Shown: in pieces, positions 8,038-17,948 of the stretch | Position numbering within the stretch: the stretch's first letter is position 1 | How the letters are laid out: each line of letters starts with the position of its first letter | Origin: Candidatus Latescibacterota bacterium | GTDB taxonomy: Bacteria > Krumholzibacteriota > Krumholzibacteriia > WVZY01 | Assembly: GCA_011772205.1 (NCBI GenBank) | Contig: WVZY01000022.1 | Coordinates: 1 to 64,000, forward strand | Direction of reading: 5' to 3' | Length of the DNA: 64,000 nt | Made by a program: the position numbers and the translations under genes | The notes under the pieces: generated by a model | Seen by the model: only the letters and a program-made list of their open reading frames with translations | Told to the model about the DNA's origin: nothing | Databases searched by the model: none

Positions 8038-9165
8038 TCAGGTGAGGAGGCTTTCGAAAAGCTCCTCGTATTTCGCCACCATTGTTTGGACGGAGTACTT
8101 CTCCTCGACAACGCTTCGAGCCCTCTCGACGATCCGCGCTGCCGCAGCCTCGTTGGAGAGAAGCTCCTCGATCGCACCGGCGAGGCTTTCCGGATCGGCT
8201 GGGGGGATGAGTTTCCCGCTGATCCCATCCTCGATGAGCTCCGGGATGGATCCAACGGCGCTCGCTACTACCGGCACTCCAGCTGCCATCGCTTCGAGAA
8301 CGGCGAGCGGGAGCGTCTCCACCACCGCATGCGAAGGAAGCACAAGTATATCTGAAAGATGCAACAACTCCGCCACGTCCCGTCTCTGTCCTAAGAAACG
8401 CACATTCCGCTCGAGCCGCAAGTCTGTTCTCAGCTCCTCCAGCGGCTCCCGCCGGGGACCATCCCCCACGATGAGGAATTTCAGGTCATCATGGGCAGCA
8501 ACGAGACGCCTTGCCGCTTCTAGAACGCTCTCATGGGCCTTCTCCGGCCTGAGGGCGGCGACCATGCTTACGACTTTATCACCCGGAAGCAGCCCGATGT
8601 CCTTCCGAATTTGCCCCACCGCTGCGCCATCCACCATTTGGTAGCGGCCGACGTCAATGCCGTTCTCGATGACAGCTAGTTTTCGGGCCGCGATCCCTTC
8701 AACATCCCGACAATAATCGGCATGCGCTCCGCTGAGCGCTACCAGCCGGTCGATCCTTCGGAGGAAGATCCTCTCAAGCAGCGTGAAGCTGCGTCGTCTG
8801 CCAAAGCGGCCGGTGGAGTGGGATGCAACGATCCATCTGGGGATCCGGGCGGCCATGGTTGCGAGACCGCCAAAAACAATGGCATTGCGGTGATCGAGGC
8901 AGAACACGATATCCGGTTGGAATTCCTTGAAGCGGCGGGCCAGACGCGAGATCACAGAAACGTCGAAGCGATTTCGCTGGAGCTCTCGATCCCCTTCGAT
9001 CCCCACACTGAAAAGTTCCTCCCCAAGAATCCCTGCCCGCCTCAGGAAATACAGCCGTTTCTCGTACGTCTCCTTCGGCAGCCGGGAGATGAGTTCAACC
9101 ATCACCCTTTCGGCGCCGCCGACAGAGAAAGACGAAGCAACAAACGCAATCCTAAAGCTTTTCAC
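8038..9165 (-). CDS. GT4-family glycosyltransferase
   Basis: This 375-residue GT-B enzyme begins with KSFRIAFVASSFSVGGAERV, the canonical acceptor-side loop of GT4 transferases. It continues to the donor site VAALRPEKAHE and PSHAVVETLPLAVLEAMAAG, with the glutamates expected for a retaining mechanism. The GTG at 9165 is preferred because it lies 11 nt after the stop of the acyltransferase gene and begins the conserved N-terminal strand. The longer open frame to 9402 overlaps that gene and has no family sense. It is likely to elongate the lipid-linked repeat unit at the inner membrane. Confidence 0.9.
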   Translation of the reverse strand: MKSFRIAFVASSFSVGGAERVMVELISRLPKETYEKRLYFLRRAGILGEELFSVGIEGDRELQRNRFDVSVISRLARRFKEFQPDIVFCLDHRNAIVFGGLATMAARIPRWIVASHSTGRFGRRRSFTLLERIFLRRIDRLVALSGAHADYCRDVEGIAARKLAVIENGIDVGRYQMVDGAAVGQIRKDIGLLPGDKVVSMVAALRPEKAHESVLEAARRLVAAHDDLKFLIVGDGPRREPLEELRTDLRLERNVRFLGQRRDVAELLHLSDILVLPSHAVVETLPLAVLEAMAAGVPVVASAVGSIPELIEDGISGKLIPPADPESLAGAIEELLSNEAAAARIVERARSVVEEKYSVQTMVAKYEELFESLLT

Positions 9166-9176
9166 TGGAGCGCGGG

Positions 9177-9800
9177 TTAGACGTAGGGGCCTTTGTCCCG
9201 GATATCGGTAACGCAAGCCAGATCTTTTATCGAGCCGCGCACGCGAGCGGGATTTCCATAGACGACGGAATCCGGTGGGACATCTTTGGTAACAACGGAA
9301 CCGCTGCCGATAAGCGACCTCTCTCCAATAGTAATGAACGGGAGGAGCGTCACGTTGACCCCGACTTGTACTCCCTTCTTGAGCGTCGGCCCTTTCATAC
9401 ACTCCTTGGAGTCAGGGCATCCGGGGTGTATATCATTGGCGATCATCACGCCCGGAGCGAGGAAAACGTCGTCCTCGATGATCGTGAATTGGGCAACGTA
9501 CACGCCACAATGAATCTTGACATTGTTCCCGATGGCGCAGCCGTAATCCACTACGGAGTTGTTCCATATCGAGAGATTGGAACCGATGTTATTCTGCTCC
9601 CTGATGACGATGTTATGACCTGTTTGAAGGCCGTCTCCGATCGTCGTGCCGGCATAGATCACTGAACCGGATCTGATGACCGCACCACCACCGATTCTCA
9701 GTATCTTTTCAACACCCTCCCTTGGAGAGAGATAACCAAGAATTACTCCCTCGTCCACCATACAGTTCTCGCCCAAATGTACGGTTCCTCGTTCCTTCAC
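9177..9800 (-). CDS. left-handed beta-helix acetyltransferase (WbpD-like)
   Basis: This is a 207-residue hexapeptide-repeat acyltransferase made of about ten imperfect I/V-G-x4 turns ending in [36 protein letters not shown], the classical C-terminal cap of WbpD/WlbB-like N-acetyltransferases. In that pathway the enzyme acetylates the 3-amino group of UDP-2-acetamido-3-amino-2,3-dideoxy-glucuronate. The GTG at 9800 is chosen because AAAGGAGCTC lies just upstream. An ATG at 9851 has no ribosome site and overlaps the previous gene's end. Neighbours encode the matching dehydrogenase (9857-10873) and aminotransferase (11694-12812), supporting this assignment over serine or maltose acetyltransferase. 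Confidence 0.87.
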   Translation of the reverse strand: MKERGTVHLGENCMVDEGVILGYLSPREGVEKILRIGGGAVIRSGSVIYAGTTIGDGLQTGHNIVIREQNNIGSNLSIWNNSVVDYGCAIGNNVKIHCGVYVAQFTIIEDDVFLAPGVMIANDIHPGCPDSKECMKGPTLKKGVQVGVNVTLLPFITIGERSLIGSGSVVTKDVPPDSVVYGNPARVRGSIKDLACVTDIRDKGPYV

Positions 9801-9856
9801 ACGAGCTCCTTTTTCGTCTTTTCGCCGCCGGGGAAATGAGGGAATCATCAAGCGGC

Positions 9857-10873
9857 CTATGCAGGATTCAGCGAGACCATCGATCCGGAGTTCCTGAGGG
9901 ATTGAGTGGCGGCTTCGATTACCCGCACGACATTCAACCCATCGATCCCGGAACTTCGCGGAGTCAGATTCTTACGGACGCAGTCGATGAAGTGCTGGGT
10001 CGCCACCTTCAGGGGCTCGCTGTCGTCCAGCTTGGGAATAAAGATATCTCCGAACCTGTAGGAGAGCTGGAATTCCCCGAACGTGTCGTAATGTGGCAGT
10101 ACGGTGACACCTTTATCATAAATACGAATTTTCTCGAGGGAGCTGACGTCGTCGTAGACGAGCATCTTTTTGCTTCCCACAACGGTGGTCGATCGTATCT
10201 TATTGGGATTGAGCCAGCTCACATGAATATGGGCCATGATTGACTTGGGATACTTGAAAGTGAGAAACGCTACGTCCTCCACCTTTTTGCGGATATAGGA
10301 ATGCCCGTGGGCGGAAACGGAATCGGGCGTGCTCTCTAGAATATAATTCAATATGGAAACGTCGTGAGGCGCAAGGTCCCAGACCACGTTGATATCTTCC
10401 TGGAACAGCCCGAGATTCACTCGCTCGGTACTGATGTAATGGATATCCCCGAGCTCGCCAGCGGTGATCAGCTCCTTTACTTTGTTCACCGCTGCTGTAT
10501 AGACAAACGTGTGCCCAACCATCAGCGTCAATTTAAGTTTCTCAGAGGATTCGATGAGCTGCTCGCATTCAGCGCTCGAAACAGCCATGGGTTTCTCGAG
10601 GAAAAGATGCTTGCCCGCTTCGAGCGCCTCCATCCCTATCCGGAAGTGCGTCTGAGGCGGAGTGGCAACCGCCACGGCCTCAATATCATCCCGAGAAAGA
10701 ATGTCCTTATATTCCCGTGTCGTCTCGATGTGCGGGTACAGCCGCTTCATGTGATCGAGGCGCTTTTTAGCCAGATCCGCGCAGATCGGAACTTCAGAAC
10801 TCTCGAGCTGGGTGAAATTTCTGATGAGGTTGGGGCCCCAGTACCCGCAACCCACGACTCCCACTTTTAGCAA
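9857..10873 (-). CDS. Gfo/Idh/MocA-family oxidoreductase (WbpB-like)
   Basis: This 338-residue NAD(P)-dependent dehydrogenase has an N-terminal Rossmann fold with [12 protein letters not shown], the EKPMA motif near residue 95 whose lysine lies at the active site, and the C-terminal substrate domain ([16 protein letters not shown]) of this family. In the WbpB role it oxidises C3 of UDP-N-acetyl-glucuronate so that a DegT enzyme can aminate it. It starts at TTG with GGAGG nine bases upstream. It is placed between the acyltransferase and sugar transferase genes. The UDP-GlcNAc 6-dehydrogenase (WbpA) that supplies the substrate is not in this window. The exact substrate is inferred from the three-gene context. 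Confidence 0.88.
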   Translation of the reverse strand: MLKVGVVGCGYWGPNLIRNFTQLESSEVPICADLAKKRLDHMKRLYPHIETTREYKDILSRDDIEAVAVATPPQTHFRIGMEALEAGKHLFLEKPMAVSSAECEQLIESSEKLKLTLMVGHTFVYTAAVNKVKELITAGELGDIHYISTERVNLGLFQEDINVVWDLAPHDVSILNYILESTPDSVSAHGHSYIRKKVEDVAFLTFKYPKSIMAHIHVSWLNPNKIRSTTVVGSKKMLVYDDVSSLEKIRIYDKGVTVLPHYDTFGEFQLSYRFGDIFIPKLDDSEPLKVATQHFIDCVRKNLTPRSSGIDGLNVVRVIEAATQSLRNSGSMVSLNPA

Positions 10874-10909
10874 TTTTCGTGGAACCTCCAGGCTGTAGGA
10901 CCGCGGTAC

Positions 10910-11662
10910 CTAAAATCCTCCCGAACCCATCAGCATCACTGGCACCGTACGCAATATGATTTTGAAGTCGAGAAGAAGCGACCAATCTTCGAGGTATTTT
11001 AGATCAAGCTTGACCATTTCGTCAAATGGCACTGTGCTGCGCTCGCTGACCTGCCATAGCCCCGTGATGCCCGGTTTAGCCAGAAGGCGCTTCTTGTGCC
11101 ATTCCTTATAGTGGGCAACTTCATATGAGAGAGGAGGTCGCGGACCGACAATGCTCATCTCACCCTTCAGGACGTTGATAAATTGCGGCAGTTCATCGAG
11201 GCTCGTTCTCCTCAAGAACCTGCCCACGGCTGTGATTCTGGGATCTTCAGCAATCTTGAAAACAGGCTTTCCATTTCTGGTGCAGCCATTCTCAATCACT
11301 TTTCCTTTTATGAAATTCTCCGTGAAATTGCGGTGCGTCTCATCGTTGTTTCCATCCGTCATTGTTCTGAATTTATAGAACTTGAACACCTTGCTGTTCA
11401 GGCCGACCCTCTTCTGGACATACAACACAGGACCCGGTGAGCTGAGTTTGATCATCAAGGCAATCAGCATATAGAACGGGAAGCCGAACAAAACGACGAA
11501 TAGTGAGAAGGCAAAATCGACGATTCTCTTGATCGCTTTTCCAAATAGATGCGGCTCTTCGGCGACGTAAGCAGATTCACGCTCCCGCGGGCTTAGTTCT
11601 GGTAAGCGAAGCGATATGACTTTCGATTCCATATAATTGAAATCCGAGACGTTCTTCTTCAC
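10910..11662 (-). CDS. undecaprenyl-phosphate sugar-1-phosphate transferase
   Basis: This is a 250-residue bacterial sugar transferase that initiates repeat-unit synthesis by moving a sugar-1-phosphate to undecaprenyl phosphate. One membrane hairpin (about residues 45-70, FAFSLFVVLFGFPFYMLIALM) precedes the catalytic domain with YVQKRVGLN, KFRTM, RITAVGRFLRRTSLDELPQ, MSIVGPRPP and KPGITGLWQV, which are all conserved blocks of the PglC/WbaP C-terminal fold. It starts at GTG after GAAGGAAG. It is the second such enzyme in the locus; the other is at 26499-27203. Two initiators could mean two polymers or one primary and one side pathway. Confidence 0.93.
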   Translation of the reverse strand: MKKNVSDFNYMESKVISLRLPELSPRERESAYVAEEPHLFGKAIKRIVDFAFSLFVVLFGFPFYMLIALMIKLSSPGPVLYVQKRVGLNSKVFKFYKFRTMTDGNNDETHRNFTENFIKGKVIENGCTRNGKPVFKIAEDPRITAVGRFLRRTSLDELPQFINVLKGEMSIVGPRPPLSYEVAHYKEWHKKRLLAKPGITGLWQVSERSTVPFDEMVKLDLKYLEDWSLLLDFKIILRTVPVMLMGSGGF

Positions 11663-11693
11663 GGCTGCACTTCCTTCGGTGATCAGAGCTGTT

Positions 11694-12812
11694 TTAGATC
11701 GACACGTTAACCTTGGAAAGAGCGTCTATTACATAATCCACTTGGGCTACGGTCAACTCGGGGTAAATCGGGAGAGACACCAGCTCCTCCGCGAGCCGTT
11801 CGCTGACCGGGAGAGAACCCTTTTCATATCCAAGAAAGCGGTAGCCTGGTTGGAGATGAATCGGAGGTGTAATGTGCTTGCCCCATCCGATCTTCATCTC
11901 ATCCAGAGCATCATGAACAAGATCCCTTCTTGGATGCTGCACGGCCAAGATGTGGCACGACGGTATCGAACCAGGGGTCGTGGCTTGAAATCTATAATCA
12001 CTTCCTTCAAGTTTCGATTTGTAATACTCGGCTATGTTGCGACGCATCTGATTCCATTCATCCAGATGGCGGAGCTTCACTCCCAGTATGGCAGCCTGAA
12101 TGCTGTCCAGCCGGTAATTGAATCCGATCGTCGAGAACGTATTCGCCTGGAACTGCGCGTGGTGACGAAGGGCCTTGACCTTTTCAGCGATCTCCGGATC
12201 GCTCGTGGTCACGGCCCCCGCGTCACCAAAAGCGCCGAGGTTCTTGCTCGGGTAGAACGAAAACGCCGCCGCGTTTCCAATGGATCCCGTGCGTTTGCCG
12301 TTAAAATATGCGCCGTGCGCTTGGCAGGCATCCTCGAGTACGAACAGCCCATGTTGTTGGGCAATCGAGGAGATTCGATCCATGTCGCACGGTTGCCCGT
12401 AAAGGTGAACGGGAATAATGGCTTTCGTTCTCGGTGAAATAGCTCGTTCGACGCGTTCAGGATCGATGCAAAACGTATTTTCATCGACGTCAACGAGAAC
12501 AGGTGTTGCGCCGGTATAAAGTATTGCCTCCACGGTGGCAATAAACGTGTTCGGCGCCGTAATGACTTCATCCCCTGTCCCAACACCGAATGCTACGAGA
12601 GCAACATGAAGCGCAGCGGTGCCCGAGCTTGTGCCCACCGCGTGGCTACACCCGCAGTAATCGCAAAAGCTTTTTTCGAATCTCTCGAGGTGAGGCCCCA
12701 GAATGTATGAGGAAGAATCGATGGTTTCGTCGATTGCCTCGACGATCTCTTCTCTCAGTCGCTCTGTTTGGGCTTTCAGATCGAGGAACGGTACGGTTCG
12801 GATGTGCCCCAT
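11694..12812 (-). CDS. DegT/DnrJ/EryC1/StrS aminotransferase (WbpE-like)
   Basis: This is a 372-residue PLP-dependent sugar aminotransferase. The cofactor lysine is K190 in FYPSKNLGAFGDAG, and GTSSGTAAL and EDACQAHGA are the phosphate- and ring-binding loops. It has the FLDLKAQ start typical of WbpE/QdtB-like enzymes. In context it aminates a 3-keto UDP-sugar made by the neighbouring Gfo/Idh/MocA enzyme, with acetylation by the 9177-9800 product. It is transcribed from a good promoter at 12867-12895. The order aminotransferase, sugar transferase, dehydrogenase, acyltransferase suggests the uronic acid sugar is a component of the repeat unit. Confidence 0.92.
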   Translation of the reverse strand: MGHIRTVPFLDLKAQTERLREEIVEAIDETIDSSSYILGPHLERFEKSFCDYCGCSHAVGTSSGTAALHVALVAFGVGTGDEVITAPNTFIATVEAILYTGATPVLVDVDENTFCIDPERVERAISPRTKAIIPVHLYGQPCDMDRISSIAQQHGLFVLEDACQAHGAYFNGKRTGSIGNAAAFSFYPSKNLGAFGDAGAVTTSDPEIAEKVKALRHHAQFQANTFSTIGFNYRLDSIQAAILGVKLRHLDEWNQMRRNIAEYYKSKLEGSDYRFQATTPGSIPSCHILAVQHPRRDLVHDALDEMKIGWGKHITPPIHLQPGYRFLGYEKGSLPVSERLAEELVSLPIYPELTVAQVDYVIDALSKVNVSI

Positions 12813-12866
12813 CGTTGATGTTGCCCTGAAGGTGTACTGATGGTGTCCCCCTGACCAGAGTAATTT

Positions 12867-12895
12867 ATTCTATCACAATAGGAAGCATTTTTCAA
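12867..12895 (-). promoter_or_regulatory. sigma70-like promoter before the aminotransferase gene
   Basis: On the minus strand TTGAAA (12890-12895), a 17-bp spacer and TAGAAT (12867-12872), with a TG two bases upstream of the -10 box. The start point would be about 48 nt before the ATG at 12812. It lies in the 150-bp gap that divides the large minus-strand run, so the aminotransferase segment can be expressed separately. Confidence 0.7.
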
Positions 12896-12962
12896 AGCAT
12901 TTTTTTGCCATGCCGCTGATGGACAAGGAGGCAGGTTGCTCAATAGCGAGATATGTAACAAT

Positions 12963-14210
12963 TTATCCAGTATTAATAAGATTTTTGAAAAGCTCCTCCG
13001 TTCGCTCTGCCTGTGCTTGGGCCCCAAAGCTGTCGGATACCTTGCGCAGGGCGCTTGCTGCCAGCGATTCCGCCAGAGCACGGTCCCCGAGGAGGCGTTC
13101 GATTTGGGCGGCGAACTCTTCAGGCGTCTCGGCCCCGAGAAAATCCTGTTCCCGTTCAAAAGGCATGCCCGCAACGGCCACCGAGCTACAAATCACCGGG
13201 AGACCCGCGAACATCGCCTCGAGTATCCGAATGCGCAATCCTCCACCGAACCGAAGCGGGACGACCAGACAGCCTGCTCTATACAAGAACGGCCGGATAT
13301 CCCCTACCTTGCCTATTATGTCGACCCTCTCATCCGCGGATATATAAGCGAGAGGCTTCGGCAATGCTCCTCCCACGACGGTGATGGTAAGGTCTTCGAG
13401 GTGATCGATTCTCGGGCAGATCCTGCGGACGAAAACGTCCAGTGCATCTCGATCGAACGCCATGCCCATGTCGCCCACGAAAAGAACTTCCCGATCGTGC
13501 CTGTCGCCGCCCGGGCGAGCATAGAACTCAGGGTCCAGGCCGAACGGGAGGATTTCCACTGTGGCCTGGCTGCCAGCGATCTTCCGCACCGCCTGCCGAT
13601 CCCGCTCCGTCAGTGTGAGTATTTTCCGGAACGCGCGGTAAGCCTGAATTTCCTCCCTTTGTTCCACGATCCACCTTCGGACCGCACGGATCTTGGATAT
13701 TAGATTCCTTTCGAAGAGCGCGACCTGGCGGTTCACATGCATGTCGACGTCGTGCGTGAGGAGAACGACCTTAGCCTGTGGAAAAAGACGGGCCATTTTT
13801 TGGAGCTGCCAGTACTCGATCAGGATGAGATCGAAATTCTCCCGTGGCAGGCGCTTCGCTGCTCTCAGCAGGGCACCGGGGCAATCGTAGAGGCTTTTCA
13901 TCGACTGCCTCGCGATGGTGGATGTCAGGAAGTAGAACATTCGGAACGCGATCCGGTGAAGCGCCGATCGGCGGTGGGGGGCGAGCACTGTATCAACGCG
14001 TTTGCACCACTGTTCGAGCGCTTCGGCGAGGGGCGTTTCTGCAGGCGAAAGAATTTTCGATAAGACCGTCACATCGAATCGATCCTTCAATGCGCATATC
14101 AGCCTGAAAGACAGCATCCTCGTATCTCGATCGGGCGGATATGGCAGGACCGGCTTGATCAGAAGGATTCTAGGACGTCGCTTTTCTCCCAACCGCGTTT
14201 CTTCAGCCAT
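12963..14210 (-). CDS. GT4-family glycosyltransferase
   Basis: This 415-residue GT-B enzyme has a KPVLPYPPDRDTRM N-terminal loop (PxPPxxG-like in place of the GGAER loop) and a LLTHDVD segment. The donor domain has LFVGDMGMAFDRDAL, VPLRFGGGLRIRILEAMFAGLPVI and the conserved glutamate pair. Enzymes with this start are common in GT4 members that act on lipid-linked oligosaccharides. Its start overlaps the previous gene's end by 8 nt, indicating translational coupling. A 150-bp gap with a promoter for the next gene follows it. Confidence 0.88.
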   Translation of the reverse strand: MAEETRLGEKRRPRILLIKPVLPYPPDRDTRMLSFRLICALKDRFDVTVLSKILSPAETPLAEALEQWCKRVDTVLAPHRRSALHRIAFRMFYFLTSTIARQSMKSLYDCPGALLRAAKRLPRENFDLILIEYWQLQKMARLFPQAKVVLLTHDVDMHVNRQVALFERNLISKIRAVRRWIVEQREEIQAYRAFRKILTLTERDRQAVRKIAGSQATVEILPFGLDPEFYARPGGDRHDREVLFVGDMGMAFDRDALDVFVRRICPRIDHLEDLTITVVGGALPKPLAYISADERVDIIGKVGDIRPFLYRAGCLVVPLRFGGGLRIRILEAMFAGLPVICSSVAVAGMPFEREQDFLGAETPEEFAAQIERLLGDRALAESLAASALRKVSDSFGAQAQAERTEELFKNLINTG

Positions 14211-15342
14211 TTGTTCGCATTCCTATCAGCTCGAAATATGTTGAATGGATCGCTGCGATCTGCTTGTCGAGCGTAAAATATTTCTCGAACCGGTTCCTCG
14301 CGCTCTTACCCATGCGGCGGCGGAGTTCCGGGCTGGTGAGCACTTTCCGAAGACCTTCAGACAGCCCGCCGGTATCACCTGGAGGTACCAGAAATGCGGT
14401 ACTTTCATCACCGACCATCTCCGGGATTCCGAATATTCGGCTGGCGACAACAGGGAGCCCACACGCCATCGCCTCGAGAATAACATACGGCATTGCTTCC
14501 ATGAAGGAAGGAAGCACGAGAACATCCATCGCGCAGAGCAATCGCTCGACACCATTACCCGAAATGTGACCCAGGAAGCGGACACGATCCCTGATTTGCA
14601 GCTCATTGACCAGGCGCTCGTAGGTTTGCCTTTTCTCACCTTCACCAGCCACGAACAGCATCCAAGAGAGATCCATCAAGGGAACCAGCGCGTCCAGCAG
14701 GACGGGCAAACCCTTTCGTTCGATAAGGCTGCCGACCACCGCGAGCCCTATTACATTGTCGGGAAGAGCGAGGGTTTCCCGTGTTGTCTTCCTTTTCGGT
14801 ACGGCCTTCAATCCGTAGTTTTGGGGGAGCGCGTTCGGAATGACCCTGATTTTTGCGGCAGAAATCTTCTGGCGCTCGATGAGATAAGGGATGTTTGCAT
14901 TACAAACGGTCAGAACCTTATCGACCCAACGATAGGAAATTCCTTTTACAAAAGCGCGCTTCCAGAGCTTCTCCACCATGGGCAGATGTTCCGTCACCAC
15001 CACCCGCGAACCGCCGCACAGCCTCGATATTGGGGCGAGGAGCCCCATCTGCCCGTCATATGGTCCCGGAACGTTCACGTGCACGATGTCCGGGGAAATC
15101 CGCAGCAGCGCGCGGATGATACCGATCGCATCCAATGGACGAAACGGAAGTCCCATTTCGGCATCCAGCACCTCCACATCTTTTCGCTCCAGATCGCGGC
15201 ACCACTCGTTGAGACCCGGTCCGCGTTTGGCAAGCACATAAGGCTCGAAATGCGTTCTATCGAGCGCGCCCGCAATGAGCGCAATGTATCGTTCGGAACC
15301 ACCCGCATATGGGGCATCGACCGTATAGCAGACTTTTATCAT
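14203..15342 (-). CDS. GT4-family glycosyltransferase
   Basis: This 379-residue GT-B enzyme starts IKVCYTVDAPYAGGSERYI, the standard GT4 N-terminal acceptor loop. Its C-terminal donor domain contains VGSLIERKGLPVLLDAL and PSFMEAMPYVILEAMACGLPVVAS. The ATG at 15342 follows a GGAAA ribosome site. The longer frame to 15426 would run into the 853-residue gene and is rejected. It overlaps the next gene at 14203-14210. Its role is to elongate the polysaccharide repeat; the donor is unknown. Confidence 0.9.
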   Translation of the reverse strand: MIKVCYTVDAPYAGGSERYIALIAGALDRTHFEPYVLAKRGPGLNEWCRDLERKDVEVLDAEMGLPFRPLDAIGIIRALLRISPDIVHVNVPGPYDGQMGLLAPISRLCGGSRVVVTEHLPMVEKLWKRAFVKGISYRWVDKVLTVCNANIPYLIERQKISAAKIRVIPNALPQNYGLKAVPKRKTTRETLALPDNVIGLAVVGSLIERKGLPVLLDALVPLMDLSWMLFVAGEGEKRQTYERLVNELQIRDRVRFLGHISGNGVERLLCAMDVLVLPSFMEAMPYVILEAMACGLPVVASRIFGIPEMVGDESTAFLVPPGDTGGLSEGLRKVLTSPELRRRMGKSARNRFEKYFTLDKQIAAIHSTYFELIGMRTNG

Positions 15343-15386
15343 CAGATTTCCATTACCGGTGGACCGGCTACATCCGCAACAAACGA

Positions 15387-17948
15387 CTAGCGGACGAGAA
15401 ACTCTCGAACCTCGAGCGAAGCGCACTCCAATCCGGTGTAGCTGTCCACGTTGAACAGAAAATCCCGGTAAGATTGATTCGGAATCAGCGTGTCTTCGAC
15501 GAGCTTCAATTGCACGGAGTACTCACCCGGTATGAGAGCATTCGGCAGATCGACCTCGATCTCTTCCATTACATATCCCCCAATTGGCCAGATGTCCGGT
15601 GCATACAGTCCGCGAAAAGGTGTATGGTCCACGCGAAACCGCGAGAACCGCCGCGTGCTGCGCTCCCTGACCCGCCGGATATATTTTTCACCGGGATAGT
15701 GTCTCGTCCTCGATAGGAGCGTTCTGTTGTCGAAACGAATGTAAAGCCTGAGCGGAAGAGAAAAATCAACGGAAGCTGTCTTGTCATACACGATTCTCAA
15801 TATAACCGTCTCGCCCGGAATCGCCATATCTGGATCCACAACCACCTGCTTCACCCTTACCGCCCCGTCCCACACTTCGCTTCCGCAGCCCGGATCGATC
15901 GGCTTGTCAGGAAACACAAAAGGATTCGTCGGATACCATGAGTATTGGTCCGGCATGTTTGCGGTTCGCTCGTAGATAATATAATTGGGAGACTCGAACG
16001 CTACTTTGAACGTCTGTGGGAGGAGACCGAACTTGCTCCCAACCTCGGTGAACATCCCCGCGTCCCACATACCGAGGAACTCGCGAACTGGGCGTGCCAC
16101 TCCCCTGTAGCACACGATGTACCGGGCGTCGAATTTGTCCATGGCTGCAAGCGCCTCTTCCTGGGTCGTAAACGGGGACAGGACATCCCGAATCGCTTTC
16201 AATCGCTCGAGCGCCAGTGGATCATTCGGATTCCCATGCTGGTGCAGCACGGTGACGACTTTCGCATCCGAAAACCCGCTGAGCCTGTAGCTGGTGATGG
16301 GATCGGAAACCACGACGCTGCCTCTGGGAGTTTTTCGGTAAAAAAATGTCACGACGTCGGCGAAATCCGGATCGGTACTAGAACTCTTCGCACCCAGTTC
16401 GATCACCGACGACTTGAATGCGCTGAGGGAAGGTGTAAGAAACAGCAGCGCCCAGATGAAAACCAACAGCGCCGCTGAAACCCGTTTGAAGAGCGCTCCC
16501 CTTCTCCCCCAGGCAACCGCGCCGGCAATGACGAGAACAATTGCTTGGAGCGCCGGTATGTTTCCGATCAAGCGGTGGACGAGATAGGTGGCCTTGCCGT
16601 ACAGAAACGGAGTGATCAGGGGATTCAGACAAAGAAGTACGGGCAACAACGATAGCACCAATTGGAGTCTCGCGTATTTCACGTGAGTCCGCAAGATGAA
16701 GAGAAATGGAAGAACCACCATCCCCCCCCAAAAGATGAGACCGTATTTCTTGAGAATTTCCACCGGACTCACCACGAACAGATTCGATCCGAAATAGAGA
16801 AGTCCCTGAGGATGGGTGTGGACAATGTTTCCTGTCTGGTAGGAGGTCGACATTTTCCAAATGCCGAATACCACGGCGACGGAGATGGTGGCAGCAACGA
16901 TGCGCACCCACTCCCTCCGACCGAATCCAAAGATTCCCGGAAAAATCAGGAACGTGCAGGCCAGCAGAACAAATCGCGACAGAACGTCGACATGCATCGC
17001 GCTGCCACCCCAAAAAAGAACCATGGAAACGATAAGGATCGACATCCTCCTTTCCCTTCCGTAGGCCATGCAAATGACGAGGAGAAGCCAATAAAGCGCC
17101 GCAGAGAGGTTTTGCCCGTACGCGGACCGGGCGAGCCAATCGAAACCGAATCCGCCTCCAAACAGGAGAAACAGAACAACACAGGCCATTCGAAATCCCC
17201 CAGGCGGCAGCAATTCCCCTGTGAAAACCACAAAAGCCAGAAACACAATCGGTGAGAGGATGATCGGGAGGTACCGCCAAAGATCCTGAGGTGAGAGTTC
17301 GGACCACACCGAAGCGGCTGCAAGCATCGGGTGGAAAGTCCCTTTCCTGGGATCGCTTTTGACGGGCTGGGATTCTCCCTCAGCGGGTTGGGCCAGAACA
17401 CCTGGCGGATTCACGTCGTTTTCAAGGACGATGGTGCGGATGAAGCCGATATGGTCGCAATGATCCCCCCTGTAATCGATCGGTGCAGGCCTGAGTATGA
17501 ATAGTACACAGACGGCAAAGGCGAGGATCCCATAAACGACTCGCGAGATGCCTGGATCGATGGAACTTCTCAGCCCGACCACTTTCACCGGCTTTCGCAA
17601 CCTCATCCGGTCGATCCAGTATGCAGCAGCGAAAAAGACGAGCAGCGCGATTTCCAAGGCCGTCAGATAGAGAGAGAAGGAAATATCGAGCACGATTGCG
17701 ATCCAGGAAGCAACGGAAATGGCCGCAAATCCAAAGAAAAAAGCCGCCGGTAGATGGAGGAGAAGACTGCCACCGTGGATCTTGAGGAACCTGGTGAGGA
17801 GAAGGTGGCCGGGGATGAGAGAGATTGCCAGCAGAACAATACAGCAACGGACGATCCCGGGAAAGATCCCAATGAGACCCGACAACGTGAGGCCCAGGAG
17901 GATCAACCCGATAAGAGGAGCAGAAATGACGTGGTAAGGCCTTCTCAT
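15387..17948 (-). CDS. large polytopic membrane protein, possible GT-C-like enzyme
   Basis: I do not recognise a named family. The protein has 853 residues. The first about 560 hold at least a dozen hydrophobic segments. A long loop rich in charged residues (about 140-205, including RGDHCDHIGF and ESQPVKSDPRKG) follows the early segments, as in GT-C glycosyltransferases that use lipid-phosphate sugars in the periplasm. The last about 290 residues are soluble and end in a beta-rich part with repeated PGE-x-V/Y turns (GETVILRIVY, GEYSVQLKL). The ATG at 17948 overlaps the stop of the GT2 gene (ATGA), so translation is coupled to a dolichol-phosphate-mannose-synthase-like enzyme. That pairing supports, but does not prove, a GT-C transferase fed by the GT2 product. 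Confidence 0.7.
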   Translation of the reverse strand: MRRPYHVISAPLIGLILLGLTLSGLIGIFPGIVRCCIVLLAISLIPGHLLLTRFLKIHGGSLLLHLPAAFFFGFAAISVASWIAIVLDISFSLYLTALEIALLVFFAAAYWIDRMRLRKPVKVVGLRSSIDPGISRVVYGILAFAVCVLFILRPAPIDYRGDHCDHIGFIRTIVLENDVNPPGVLAQPAEGESQPVKSDPRKGTFHPMLAAASVWSELSPQDLWRYLPIILSPIVFLAFVVFTGELLPPGGFRMACVVLFLLFGGGFGFDWLARSAYGQNLSAALYWLLLVICMAYGRERRMSILIVSMVLFWGGSAMHVDVLSRFVLLACTFLIFPGIFGFGRREWVRIVAATISVAVVFGIWKMSTSYQTGNIVHTHPQGLLYFGSNLFVVSPVEILKKYGLIFWGGMVVLPFLFILRTHVKYARLQLVLSLLPVLLCLNPLITPFLYGKATYLVHRLIGNIPALQAIVLVIAGAVAWGRRGALFKRVSAALLVFIWALLFLTPSLSAFKSSVIELGAKSSSTDPDFADVVTFFYRKTPRGSVVVSDPITSYRLSGFSDAKVVTVLHQHGNPNDPLALERLKAIRDVLSPFTTQEEALAAMDKFDARYIVCYRGVARPVREFLGMWDAGMFTEVGSKFGLLPQTFKVAFESPNYIIYERTANMPDQYSWYPTNPFVFPDKPIDPGCGSEVWDGAVRVKQVVVDPDMAIPGETVILRIVYDKTASVDFSLPLRLYIRFDNRTLLSRTRHYPGEKYIRRVRERSTRRFSRFRVDHTPFRGLYAPDIWPIGGYVMEEIEVDLPNALIPGEYSVQLKLVEDTLIPNQSYRDFLFNVDSYTGLECASLEVREFLVR

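Noticed and set aside
14245-15390. 381-codon open frame on the plus strand
   Set aside because: It is antisense to a GT4 gene with clear motifs and has no family pattern.
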